Shown here in pieces: positions 51,604 through 60,191 of a stretch of 64,000 nucleotides of DNA. Made by a program: the position numbers and the translations under genes. The stretch spans positions 1-64,000 of the forward strand of contig JACRBZ010000056.1 in assembly GCA_016219185.1 (NCBI GenBank), written 5' to 3'. The notes beneath the pieces are model-generated. The model had not been told where the DNA came from and did no database searches. It saw only the letters and a list, made by a program, of their open reading frames with translations. Every line of letters starts with the position of its first letter. The stretch's first letter is position 1. The DNA comes from Deltaproteobacteria bacterium. Lineage in GTDB: Bacteria > Desulfobacterota > Desulfobacteria > Desulfobacterales > Desulfatirhabdiaceae.

Positions 51604-51890
51604 TTAGTACATTGCCTCCCCTAGATTCTTCAGCAAAGCGTCTTTCGACTGCCTGGCTGCCAGGGCGCGGCGGATCACATCGTTCAGCCCCTTGAGTTGA
51701 TAGGGTTTACCCAGAAATGCCTGGGGCCATTCGGCGTGGTCTCCCGACATCACATGAGCCTCGTCATAGCCGCTTGCCAAAACAACCGAGATGCCGGGCG
51801 AAAGCTTTCGAAGGGCCCGATCAGCATGTTCCGCAGATGGATGACGAGAATCCCGTCGTTTTCAACGATTAGAACGGTTTTCTGTTCCAT
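51604..51890 (-). pseudogene. Receiver domain gene with internal deletion and frameshift
   Basis: The ATG at 51890 opens a typical receiver start, MEQKTVLIVENDGILVIHLR. After about 25 codons the frame jumps. The correct continuation lies in another frame: LRKLSPGISVVLASGYDEAH, then QAFLGKPYQLKGLNDVIRRA and a TAA at 51604-51606. The middle of the receiver, including the phospho-acceptor Asp, is missing. It follows the PAS-HisKA_2 kinase and was probably its receiver partner. It cannot work as a phosphoacceptor. Confidence 0.78.
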
Positions 51891-51911
51891 GAACCTTATC
51901 TCCATAAGAAC

Positions 51912-51976
51912 GGTGAATGGGTGAGTCGGTGAATCGGAGAATCGCTTAACAGCTTTTCCCGGCTCACCCATTCACC
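51912..51976. repeat. Inverted repeat at the kinase end, GGTGAATGGGTGAG type
   Basis: Arms GGTGAATGGGTGAG (51912-51925) and CTCACCCATTCACC (51963-51976) are perfect complements over 14 bp with about 37 bp between them, and related GTGAATCGGTGA units lie around them. The right arm overlaps the last codons of the kinase gene (ending KVGESVNG). It may act as a terminator. Confidence 0.65.
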
Positions 51977-53199
51977 GACTCACCGACCTTTGGTTCAAAC
52001 CGGAGCCGGAACGTGGTGCCGCCGGTGCGATCCAGTTCGATACGGCCCTGGAGCTGGTGCTGCCCGAGCATCTTGACCAACTGCAGGCCCAGGGTCTTCG
52101 TGTTCTTCCAGTCCAGGTCAACCGGCAGTCCCACGCCGTTATCGGCAACTGTCAGTGTATAAGTGGTGCCGTCCCATTGCATCGAGACGGCGATTTCGCA
52201 GTTGCCGCCCCCGGGGCGGAGACGGTCCGCGGGGAAGGCGTACTTCAGAGCATTGGTCACCAGTTCGGTGATGAGCAGCCCGCAGGGGACGGCACTGTCA
52301 AGACCCATCTGGACACCTTTCGCGGCCACGCTGACACGAATGTCCGCGGACCGCTCAAAGGACGAAAACAAATAAGACATCAATGCCTCGATGTAATCCT
52401 GAAAATCGATCCGGGAGAAGTTCTCGGAGTGGTAGAGCTGCTCGTGCACGAGCGCCATGGACCTGATTCTGGCACTAAGTTCCGTCAGGGTAGTCCTGGC
52501 AGGTTTGTCATCCATCTGCCCCTGCATGTCCAGCAGCCCCATGATGGCAGCCAGGTTGTTCTTGACCCGGTGATGCACTTCCTTCAGCAGCATTTCTTTC
52601 TCCATCAGCGAAGTCCGCAGCGCCTCCTCCGCCCGCTTGCGCTCGGTGATGTCGCTCAGCACGATGCGACACACGGTCGCGCCGCTGGTATCCCGTGCGG
52701 CAGTAGTTGCCAGATGTGCCCAGAATGCCGTTCCGTCCATTTTCACCATCCGCAGTTCGCATGTCCGCGGGTCACCGGTCTCAAGGAGCTGCTTGCGATA
52801 CCGGTAGTAGATGTCCTGATCGTCTTTTAGAATGAACCGGGAGATCGGCTGCTTGACCAATGCGTTTCGAACCGCGCCCAGCAGGTTGGCAGTCGTGAGA
52901 TTGGTCTCCAGGATAAGCCCTTTTTCGCTGATGCTGAGATAGCCCACCGGTGCCAGGTCGTAGAAGTCAAAATAGCGCGCCCGCGCCGCATCCAGTTCCG
53001 CCTGTGTTGTGCGCAGCTCCTCGTTTTGCATCTCCAATTCAATCTGATGGACCTTCAGTTCGTGGAGCATTTGTTGGATTTCTTCGATAGAGAGGGCCTT
53101 GAGATTTTCCTGCGACTGGGCCGCTTTTTTACGGACAATATCTTCGGCCTGCCTGCGCATTTCGGCGGCTTGTTCGGATAGACTATCCTTGTTTTTCAT
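51964..53199 (-). CDS. Soluble PAS-HisKA_2 histidine kinase
   Basis: 411 residues: a coiled coil (about 1-75, with IEEIQQMLHELKVHQIELEMQ), a PAS domain (about 75-195, FYDLAPVGYLSISEKGLILE), HisKA_2 ([20 protein letters not shown]) and an ATPase domain ([16 protein letters not shown]). The N-terminal part is the layout often seen in delta-proteobacterial PAS kinases. The kinase half is strongly similar, at DNA level too, to 46683-47300, showing a duplication. The natural receiver partner downstream is broken. Confidence 0.9.
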   Translation of the reverse strand: MKNKDSLSEQAAEMRRQAEDIVRKKAAQSQENLKALSIEEIQQMLHELKVHQIELEMQNEELRTTQAELDAARARYFDFYDLAPVGYLSISEKGLILETNLTTANLLGAVRNALVKQPISRFILKDDQDIYYRYRKQLLETGDPRTCELRMVKMDGTAFWAHLATTAARDTSGATVCRIVLSDITERKRAEEALRTSLMEKEMLLKEVHHRVKNNLAAIMGLLDMQGQMDDKPARTTLTELSARIRSMALVHEQLYHSENFSRIDFQDYIEALMSYLFSSFERSADIRVSVAAKGVQMGLDSAVPCGLLITELVTNALKYAFPADRLRPGGGNCEIAVSMQWDGTTYTLTVADNGVGLPVDLDWKNTKTLGLQLVKMLGQHQLQGRIELDRTGGTTFRLRFEPKVGESVNG

Positions 53200-53555
53200 T
53201 GCGGGATTTCCTCAAATCACGGCAGCTCGGCGAATGCAGAAAACTTGAGAAACTTCATTCAAAAGGATACGGTGCATCATTCATATTGATAAGATTGATA
53301 TTATCGTCCTATGAATATCCGCATGTTATGTCAACAATATTCTTCAGATGGAAAGACATGCAGCAGATCGAGGCAAATAACCATGGACAGGGAGTCGATC
53401 TCCTCACCACGAGTATTACAGAGCCTTGAACAAAGATAGAACACGTTCAGTTTTACCTGTATCATATCGAATATGCCCTGCTCCGAAATGGTTCTTGACC
53501 CCATTCCGAGGCTCTGTTATTCAAAAAGCTCACGGGCGAAAGGCGATTGGTTCTC
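53200..53555. other. Divergent intergenic region
   Basis: 356 bp between the PAS kinase and the pseudokinase gene. It should hold two divergent promoters. I see AT-rich stretches around 53275-53345 but no clear repeat, terminator or sigma-54 element. Confidence 0.5.
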
Positions 53556-55934
53556 ATGGCAACTGTAACGAAGATCGACCGTTTCAGGATCATCAAGGAA
53601 ATGGGAAAGGATTCCCGGGGAAGCGTTTTCCTTGCTGAAGATCCGCAACGCGGCCTGGTGGTCATCAAGACACGCAACGTGCGTATGGCCAAACGAGGCG
53701 ATCTTGAATCACACCTGACACATGCGGCCAAAACCGCATGCAACCTCCGGCATCCGAATATCGTAACCGTCCATGAGACCGGGGAATATGAAGGGACCCC
53801 ATATTTCGTATTTGAATACAGCGACGGCATTTCACTGAAAGAGCTGCTCGAAAAAGAAGGCCCTTTGCCGATACATCGCGCATTGACCCTGATGTCCCGG
53901 ATTCTGGCGGGCTTCGCTTACGCGCATCAAAACGGGATGTTGCATCCGGGTCTGAACCCTTCCGAAATCATCGTCGATAAAGAAGATGCGCCAAGGATCA
54001 TGGATTTCGGGATCTCGGTTTTGAACGGAGCCCTGAAGGATCCGGCAGGCACGCATGGCAACAAGTATTTTTCCAATGCGCCGCCCGGTCCGCAATCCGA
54101 CATCCTTTCCCTTGGGCTGGTCTTTTACGAGATGCTCACCGGCCAGCTCCCCCCGGTATCGATGGCACCCATCACCGATTCCTACAAGACGGCAATCGAA
54201 CCTCCCTCTGGCAAGAACAAGGATGTGGATGAAACGCTCGACAGGATCGTCATGAAGGCGCTTGAAAAAAAGCCGGAAGCGCGTTATCCGAATATCCATG
54301 AAATGAAAAAGGATCTGGATGCTTATATAGCCGCCGGTAACGGCGGTATGGAGCCGGATCACCCCACAGAGTCGTCACGCAACGACTCTGTGGAAATCCT
54401 TCTTCGCAGGATGCAGCACACAAAAGATTTCCCGGCCTTTTCCCAGCATATTCTCGAAATCAACCAAAAGGCCTCCACGGCGTCAGCCAATCTTACCTCC
54501 CCTGCGCAACTGGCCAGCGCCATTTTAAAAGACTATTCCCTGACCAATAAGCTCCTTAAACTTGTCAACTCGGCATTCTACGGCAATCTTGCCGGAAATA
54601 TCGCAACCATTACACGAGCGGTGATGGTACTCGGGTTTAAGCAGGTGAGCCTTGCCGCTTCCAGTCTCATGCTTTTTGATCACCTGCAGAAGAATAGCCG
54701 GTCGGAAGAATTGAAAGACGCGGCGATCAGTTCGTTCATGAGCGGACTGGTTGCCAGGGACCTGGCCGCCAAAATGGGAGCGCAGAACCTGGAAGAGACT
54801 TTCATCTGCGCCATGCTCAACAATCTGGGCAGGCATCTGGTCATTTATTATTTACCGGATGAATCGAATGCAATCAAGTCGATGATCGCTCAGAAAGGAG
54901 AGAGCGAACGGAATGCTTCATGGTTCGTCCTGAGGATGCACTATGAGGATATTGGGATGGCCGCTTTAAAAGCCTGGAATTTTCCGAAAAAAATCGTTGA
55001 TAGTCTGGTCCGTCTGTCGGAGGGAAAGGTGGACAAGCCAGGCTCGGATGAAGATATCTTGAGGAGCATTTCCGGTTATTCCAATGAACTTTGCGATATC
55101 ATCCGAAACACCCAGGGAAACGCCAGAACCATCGCGTTTAAGGCCCTTGCAAGCCGTTTTCAAAAGGTTGTTACCGTTTCCGAGGCGCAGTTGTCGAAAA
55201 TGCTGAACACCGCAAAAACTCAAATGGCAGCGTATTCCGATGTCCTTGGCATAAATATCAGCGAGAGTGATTTCTTGCGACGACTCTCCATGGATTCCGG
55301 GCCCGAGGCCGAGAAGTCCGCCAACGCGAACGCAGTCGAGAAATCGGCGGAAGCAGCCGGTTCCGGCACTCATGATCAGGCCGATGCCGCCGGTAAGAAG
55401 GAAGATCATCAGGATGTCCTCATTAACGGCATTCATGAGATCACAAATGCGCTCCTTTCGGACTATCAGCTAAACGACATCATGTTCATGATCCTTGAGA
55501 CCATGTATCGGGGGTTTGCCTTCAATCATGTCATATTCTGCATGATGGAAATGAGCCGGACCAGGATGCGCACCCGCCATGCATTCGGTGCGGACATCGA
55601 GACCATCACTAAAAATTTTGGCTTCAAAATTTCAAATTCTCCGACCGATCTGTTTAACATCGCCCTTTCACAGCGAAAGGACATTATCGTTGAGGACGCT
55701 GAAGATTCCAGCAACATCAGTCTTATCCCCGAATGGTATCGGAAGACGTTTTTAGCTCCCGCTTTCATCATTTATCCAATCGTCATCAAAGATACTCCCT
55801 TTGGCCTCTTCTATGCCGACAAGAAACACAAAGGCGCCATATTGTCGGAAATTCAGCTCATCTACATGAAAATATTGCGCAATCAATCCATTCTGGCCAT
55901 AAAGCAGAAGCTTTCACAAGACCATGGGCCATGA
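53556..55934 (+). CDS. Pseudokinase-HDOD-GAF fusion protein
   Basis: 792 residues from the ATG at 53556. Residues about 8-260 form a Ser/Thr kinase-like fold: glycine loop region, Lys38 (VVIK), DFG at 150-152 and SDILSLGLVFYEMLTG. The catalytic HRDLKPxN is HPGLNPSE (130-137), so the catalytic Asp and the metal-binding Asn are missing. An HDOD domain follows (about 285-500, LASAILKDYSLTNKLLKLVNSAFYG), then a low-complexity linker and a GAF domain (about 625-785). HDOD proteins act in signalling without known catalysis. The kinase part is therefore probably a binding or scaffolding module. Confidence 0.88.
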   Translation: MATVTKIDRFRIIKEMGKDSRGSVFLAEDPQRGLVVIKTRNVRMAKRGDLESHLTHAAKTACNLRHPNIVTVHETGEYEGTPYFVFEYSDGISLKELLEKEGPLPIHRALTLMSRILAGFAYAHQNGMLHPGLNPSEIIVDKEDAPRIMDFGISVLNGALKDPAGTHGNKYFSNAPPGPQSDILSLGLVFYEMLTGQLPPVSMAPITDSYKTAIEPPSGKNKDVDETLDRIVMKALEKKPEARYPNIHEMKKDLDAYIAAGNGGMEPDHPTESSRNDSVEILLRRMQHTKDFPAFSQHILEINQKASTASANLTSPAQLASAILKDYSLTNKLLKLVNSAFYGNLAGNIATITRAVMVLGFKQVSLAASSLMLFDHLQKNSRSEELKDAAISSFMSGLVARDLAAKMGAQNLEETFICAMLNNLGRHLVIYYLPDESNAIKSMIAQKGESERNASWFVLRMHYEDIGMAALKAWNFPKKIVDSLVRLSEGKVDKPGSDEDILRSISGYSNELCDIIRNTQGNARTIAFKALASRFQKVVTVSEAQLSKMLNTAKTQMAAYSDVLGINISESDFLRRLSMDSGPEAEKSANANAVEKSAEAAGSGTHDQADAAGKKEDHQDVLINGIHEITNALLSDYQLNDIMFMILETMYRGFAFNHVIFCMMEMSRTRMRTRHAFGADIETITKNFGFKISNSPTDLFNIALSQRKDIIVEDAEDSSNISLIPEWYRKTFLAPAFIIYPIVIKDTPFGLFYADKKHKGAILSEIQLIYMKILRNQSILAIKQKLSQDHGP

Positions 55935-56067
55935 CTCGGATCAAACTCAACCTCCCCCTTTTGGAAAAGGAAGCCTTGTGCTTCAGGTCGATGACCTATG
56001 GAAAACCGTGCGGCATACGTGGCCGGGAGGCGATTGTCCTGCCGACCACACATGCCAGGGGGGGATG

Positions 56068-57531
56068 TTATTTAAGGGTTATTGTGACAAACAGGGTGTT
56101 CTGTTCCCTTTCGATCAGGAGCAGCAGCGTTTCCCCGGCTTTTGTCTTATCAATTTTCCGCATGAAATCCGTGACATTCTTGACCGGTTTCCGGTTGATC
56201 TCCTGAATGACATCGCCTGTCCGGACCCTGGCCTCGGCTGCCGCGCTCCCGGGCTCCACACCCGTGACCACAACACCGATATTTTTCTTGAGGCCGAGTT
56301 CTCCAGCGATCTGTGGCGTCAGATTCTGCACGGAAACCCCAAGGGATTTATGGGAAGCATCACCCTCTGCAGCGGTTTCGCTCCCCTCTTCCATTTCCCC
56401 GACTTTCGCCTGGATATCAAGTGATTTGCCGTCCCGCATCACCCGAACCGCAACGGTTTCCCCAACCGGGGTTGCGGCGACAATCCGCGAAAGATCCTTG
56501 GATCCCGTTACCGGCTGGCCATTGAACATCACGATCACGTCCCCGATCGCAATCCCCGCTTTCTCGGCCGGTGCGCCGGAAACCACTTTGGCGACAAGCG
56601 CCCCTAAAGTGTCCTTGAGCCCGAAAGACTTTGCCAGTTCCGGGGTCAAATCCTGGATGCTGACGCCCAGAAGGCCTCGTGTCACGTGCCCCGTTTTTTC
56701 GAGCTGGGGGGTGACCTCCTTGGCCATATTGATCGGAATCGCAAACCCGATCCCCTGGCCGGAAGCCATAATGGCCGTGTTGATGCCCACCACCTCCGCC
56801 TGCATGTTGATCAGGGGGCCGCCGCTGTTTCCGGGGTTGATGGAAGCGTCGGTCTGGATGAAATTATCATAGGGACCGGAGCCGATCACCCGGCCCTTGG
56901 CGCTGACGATCCCGGCGGTTACCGTCTGCTCCAGGCCGAAGGGGCTGCCGACGGCAACCACCCAGGTGCCAACCTTAAGTGCGTCCGAATCGCCCAGATT
57001 CAGGGGCTTAAGATCCGAAGCGCCGTCGATCTTGACCAGGGCCAGATCGGTCTTGGGGTCCCGGCCGATGATCCGGCCCTCGAGCTCCTTTCCGTCCGCC
57101 AGTTTGACCTTGATCTGGTCCGCGCCTTCGATCACATGATTATTGGTCAGGATGTATCCTTCCTTGCTGATGATGCATCCGGAGCCCACTCCCTGTTGTT
57201 TTCTCTCGGGTGGGTTACCTTGAAAGGGTCCGAAAAATTCCCCGAAAGGATTCCGGCCTCCAAAGTGATTCCCCTGAAAATTCGGAAATTCGGCGTTGCT
57301 GACCTTCTTGCTGACCTGGATGTTGACCACGCCGGCACGGACCTGGTCGGCAATGTCGCTGAAATTGCCCGGCACCATCGCTACTCCCGGGGAGGCGATT
57401 GACGACGGGTCCTGCGCCGCCGGTTCATTGGCTTTTAACGAGGGCGTCAACCCGAACCCGATTCCGATGATGAGGGTTCCTGCCAGAAGCAGGGTGATGA
57501 AAATGGTTTTGAAATTTTTTTGCGGTTTCAT
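56068..57531 (-). CDS. degP: HtrA/DegP-family periplasmic serine protease
   Basis: 487 residues with a signal or anchor helix (about 9-28), a trypsin-like domain with intact triad His132 (TNNHVI), Asp162 (KTDLALVKI) and Ser236 (NPGNSGGP), and two PDZ domains (about 285-375 and 395-480). It degrades or refolds damaged envelope proteins. The ribosome site AAGGAGG is strong. It lies 146 bp after an OmpR-type two-component pair on the same strand, an arrangement recalling CpxRA or MucD settings, so control by that pair is likely. Confidence 0.94.
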   Translation of the reverse strand: MKPQKNFKTIFITLLLAGTLIIGIGFGLTPSLKANEPAAQDPSSIASPGVAMVPGNFSDIADQVRAGVVNIQVSKKVSNAEFPNFQGNHFGGRNPFGEFFGPFQGNPPERKQQGVGSGCIISKEGYILTNNHVIEGADQIKVKLADGKELEGRIIGRDPKTDLALVKIDGASDLKPLNLGDSDALKVGTWVVAVGSPFGLEQTVTAGIVSAKGRVIGSGPYDNFIQTDASINPGNSGGPLINMQAEVVGINTAIMASGQGIGFAIPINMAKEVTPQLEKTGHVTRGLLGVSIQDLTPELAKSFGLKDTLGALVAKVVSGAPAEKAGIAIGDVIVMFNGQPVTGSKDLSRIVAATPVGETVAVRVMRDGKSLDIQAKVGEMEEGSETAAEGDASHKSLGVSVQNLTPQIAGELGLKKNIGVVVTGVEPGSAAAEARVRTGDVIQEINRKPVKNVTDFMRKIDKTKAGETLLLLIEREQNTLFVTITLK

Positions 57532-57677
57532 GACAAATCCTCCTTGTGATAATGGGGGCCTATTTCAGCCCGGTTTTTATCACCATTATAAGGAGGGAAC
57601 TTAACGGGAAGATGATCGGAAGATTACCATTTGGTCATGTTCAAACTGGCGGCGGTTCAGACCTTCGAATAAAGCAA

Positions 57678-59084
57678 TCAGGACTGCGGGAGTGTCACGG
57701 TAAAGGCGCTTCCCTGGCCCGGCCGGCTTTCCACCGTAATGTCTCCCCCGTGAGCCCGGGCGATGGCCAGGGCCAGGCTGAGGCCAAGACCGGTTCCGGC
57801 TTCGGATCGGCTCCGGTCGCACCGGTAAAAGCGCTCGAAAATGCGGGGAAGATCCTCCGCGGAAATGCCGACGCCCGTATCCCCCACCATGATCGTCGGG
57901 ATACTCCCGGTGCATTCCGGAACACGGATTCGGACGATCCCGCCGGAATCGGTGTATTTAATCGCGTTGTCCAGAAGGTTCGAGAGCATCCGCTGAATCG
58001 AACGGATATCCCCGAGGATTTCGCAGACTTCAGGGGTTTCGCAGATCAGCGTCAGGCCCTTGTCTTCGGCCATTGTTTCGAAAAGCGCGCTGGCATCCCG
58101 GACCAGACGTGTCAGGTCGATACTCTCCAGAATGGGCTGATCCACGCCGGCCTTTGTTTTCGAGATCATCAGCATGGTGTTGATCATATCCAGAAGGCGG
58201 TCGCACTCCTCGATGGCGCTTGCCGCCATGGCCTGATATTCGGACAAGGACTCTCCCGTGGTCAGGGTGATCTCCGCAATGCCCCGGATCCGGGTGAGCG
58301 GGCTCTTCAAGTCGTGCGCGATATTGTCGCCCATCTGCCGGATTTCCGTAACCAGGGTCTGGATACGGTCCAGCATCTGGTTGAAGGTGAGCGCCAACTG
58401 ATCGATTTCATCGCCCCGGTCCTTGACGGGAACCCGCTTTTCAAGGGTCCCCCCGGAGATGCCCCGGGCCGTGCGGGTGATCGCCTCGACGCCTGAAACC
58501 GCCCGGCGGGCCATGAACCACCCGACCCCCGTCGCAAGGCCGATGAGAAGCGCCATCGTCGTCATAAAAATCCCCCGGAAGGCGTCGATGATCCGGGCGT
58601 AGTTTTCCATGGACTGGCCGACCTGGAGAATAACGCCGGGGCCGATCATGGCGTAGAGGATACGCACCTGATCCCGGCGGGCAACCAGACTGACCGTTTC
58701 CAGTACCTGGCTGCTGCCGCCGAGAAGCTGACCGATGGCTGTTTTGCGGACGGCGATATCCTTCCAGTAAGCCATGTTGGAGGAGGAGAAGGCCTCGCCC
58801 GTTGGATAGAGAAGCCGGATGAAGACTTTTTTTTCGCCGGCCGCCTGGGCCTCGAGCAGGGCGAAGTTTTCGACCGCGCCGATGCCCCGTTCCCTTAGCA
58901 GTGCTGAAAACTGGGCTGCCTGATTTAAAAGCTCCTGATCCGTTCTTTCCCGGATCACGGCGGTGATGAGCGCATAAAACAGGAGAAAGGCAACGAAGGA
59001 GGAGACCGCAAATATTCCGGCGTACCAGAGAGTCAAGCGGAAGGAGAGGCTACTGCGAAAGCGGCTGAGTTTCCTTAAGGACAT
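57678..59084 (-). CDS. Sensor histidine kinase of the OmpR-partner type
   Basis: 468 residues: membrane helix at about 18-42, periplasmic region to about 165, second helix about 170-188, HAMP with ISGGTLEKRVPVKDRGDEIDQL, HisKA with DNIAHDLKSPLTRIRG and an ATPase domain (GDTGVGIS, GTGLGLSLALAIARAHGG). Its start overlaps the regulator gene by 35 bp. The HAMP/HisKA segments resemble CusS/heavy-metal-type kinases, but no metal motif stands out. With degP following, envelope stress is the likely signal. Confidence 0.9.
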   Translation of the reverse strand: MSLRKLSRFRSSLSFRLTLWYAGIFAVSSFVAFLLFYALITAVIRERTDQELLNQAAQFSALLRERGIGAVENFALLEAQAAGEKKVFIRLLYPTGEAFSSSNMAYWKDIAVRKTAIGQLLGGSSQVLETVSLVARRDQVRILYAMIGPGVILQVGQSMENYARIIDAFRGIFMTTMALLIGLATGVGWFMARRAVSGVEAITRTARGISGGTLEKRVPVKDRGDEIDQLALTFNQMLDRIQTLVTEIRQMGDNIAHDLKSPLTRIRGIAEITLTTGESLSEYQAMAASAIEECDRLLDMINTMLMISKTKAGVDQPILESIDLTRLVRDASALFETMAEDKGLTLICETPEVCEILGDIRSIQRMLSNLLDNAIKYTDSGGIVRIRVPECTGSIPTIMVGDTGVGISAEDLPRIFERFYRCDRSRSEAGTGLGLSLALAIARAHGGDITVESRPGQGSAFTVTLPQS

Positions 59085-59739
59085 AACCCACTCCCCGGAC
59101 CGTATGAATCAACTTCTTTTCAAACCCTTTATCGATTTTATCCCTCAGCCTGCTGATTCTGGCTTCCACCACATTGGTCTGGGGATCGAAATGATAGTCC
59201 CACACGTGTTCCATGATCATCGTTTTGGAGACGATTCTTCCGCTATGGCGCATCAGGTATTCCAGGAGCGAAAATTCCAGGGGCTGCAACACGACATTGT
59301 TCCCGTCCCGGATAACCTCCCGGGTCAGGAGGTTGAGGGACAGGCCCGCAACACTCAGCCGCGTGGGATCGGAAATGCCGCCCGCCCTTCGGATCAGCGC
59401 CTGCACCCGGGCCAGCAGCTCGGAAAAAGCAAAGGGTTTTGTCAGATAATCGTCTGCACCGGTTTCCAGCCCCTTGACACGGTCATCCACGGAACCTCTG
59501 GCGCTGAGGATCAATGCCGGGGTATTAACCTTTTGTTCGCGAAGTTGTCTGATCAGCGACAATCCGTCCCGTTTGGGCAACATGATGTCGACAACCATCA
59601 CATCATAAGGTTCGGCAAGGGCCAGATCAAGTCCCGCTTCGCCATCCAGGACATGGTCCACGGCATACCCCGCGGATCTCAATCCCTTGATAATGAAAGA
59701 GGCGATCTTTGCGTCATCCTCAACCAGCAATAGTCTCAC
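59050..59739 (-). CDS. OmpR/PhoB-family response regulator
   Basis: 229 residues: receiver with Glu7/Asp8 and phospho-acceptor Asp51 (VVDIMLPKRDG), and winged-helix output (LQPLEFSLLEYLMRHSGRIVSKTMIMEHVW, VVEARISRLRDKID). It is the first gene of the regulator-kinase-degP run. A 14-bp palindrome lies about 100 bp upstream and could be an autoregulatory site. Confidence 0.93.
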   Translation of the reverse strand: MRLLLVEDDAKIASFIIKGLRSAGYAVDHVLDGEAGLDLALAEPYDVMVVDIMLPKRDGLSLIRQLREQKVNTPALILSARGSVDDRVKGLETGADDYLTKPFAFSELLARVQALIRRAGGISDPTRLSVAGLSLNLLTREVIRDGNNVVLQPLEFSLLEYLMRHSGRIVSKTMIMEHVWDYHFDPQTNVVEARISRLRDKIDKGFEKKLIHTVRGVGYVLKETQPLSQ

Positions 59740-60191
59740 CGCAAATCTCCATTCTTTGGGCCTATTGGCTCAACTTTGAGCCGGCAATGCGATTAAGATT
59801 GACTTCATCCCATTCAAATGCGAGTTTCATCTTGTTATAGTATCGATATCGATAACAATGTCAAGCGATGGATTTATATTTGAAACTGCTCGTAGCGGAT
59901 GGGGCATTTGGACTTGAACGCGTCAATTTCACGGGCGGTGATTCTCCGGGTTTATGGATTTCCCTTTATTTGTATTTGCAGATGCGAATTATTTCCGTTT
60001 GAAGATATTCTTATTGACTTAAGATGTTGAAATTCATAGAGGGTAGTAACGAAATTTCATATTTACGTTAAACAAAATACAATCGGTTACCGGGAAGAGC
60101 AAAGTAGACGACAAGCAGGTTTTTACCTAAATTCAGAAAATTATCAATCCACTATTAAAGAGCCGCACCCAATATAATATCAAGGATAACA
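59740..60191. other. Divergent intergenic region
   Basis: 452 bp without a gene between the OmpR-type regulator and the tandem binding proteins. It is AT-rich from about 59990 onward and contains the palindrome at 59841-59854. I see no terminator or sigma-54 element. Confidence 0.55.
59841..59854. promoter_or_regulatory. 14-bp palindrome upstream of the OmpR-type regulator
   Basis: TATCGATATCGATA is a perfect palindrome, made of overlapping ATCGAT units, about 100 bp before the regulator start. OmpR-type proteins normally bind direct repeats, so another regulator may bind here, or it may be chance. Confidence 0.35.
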
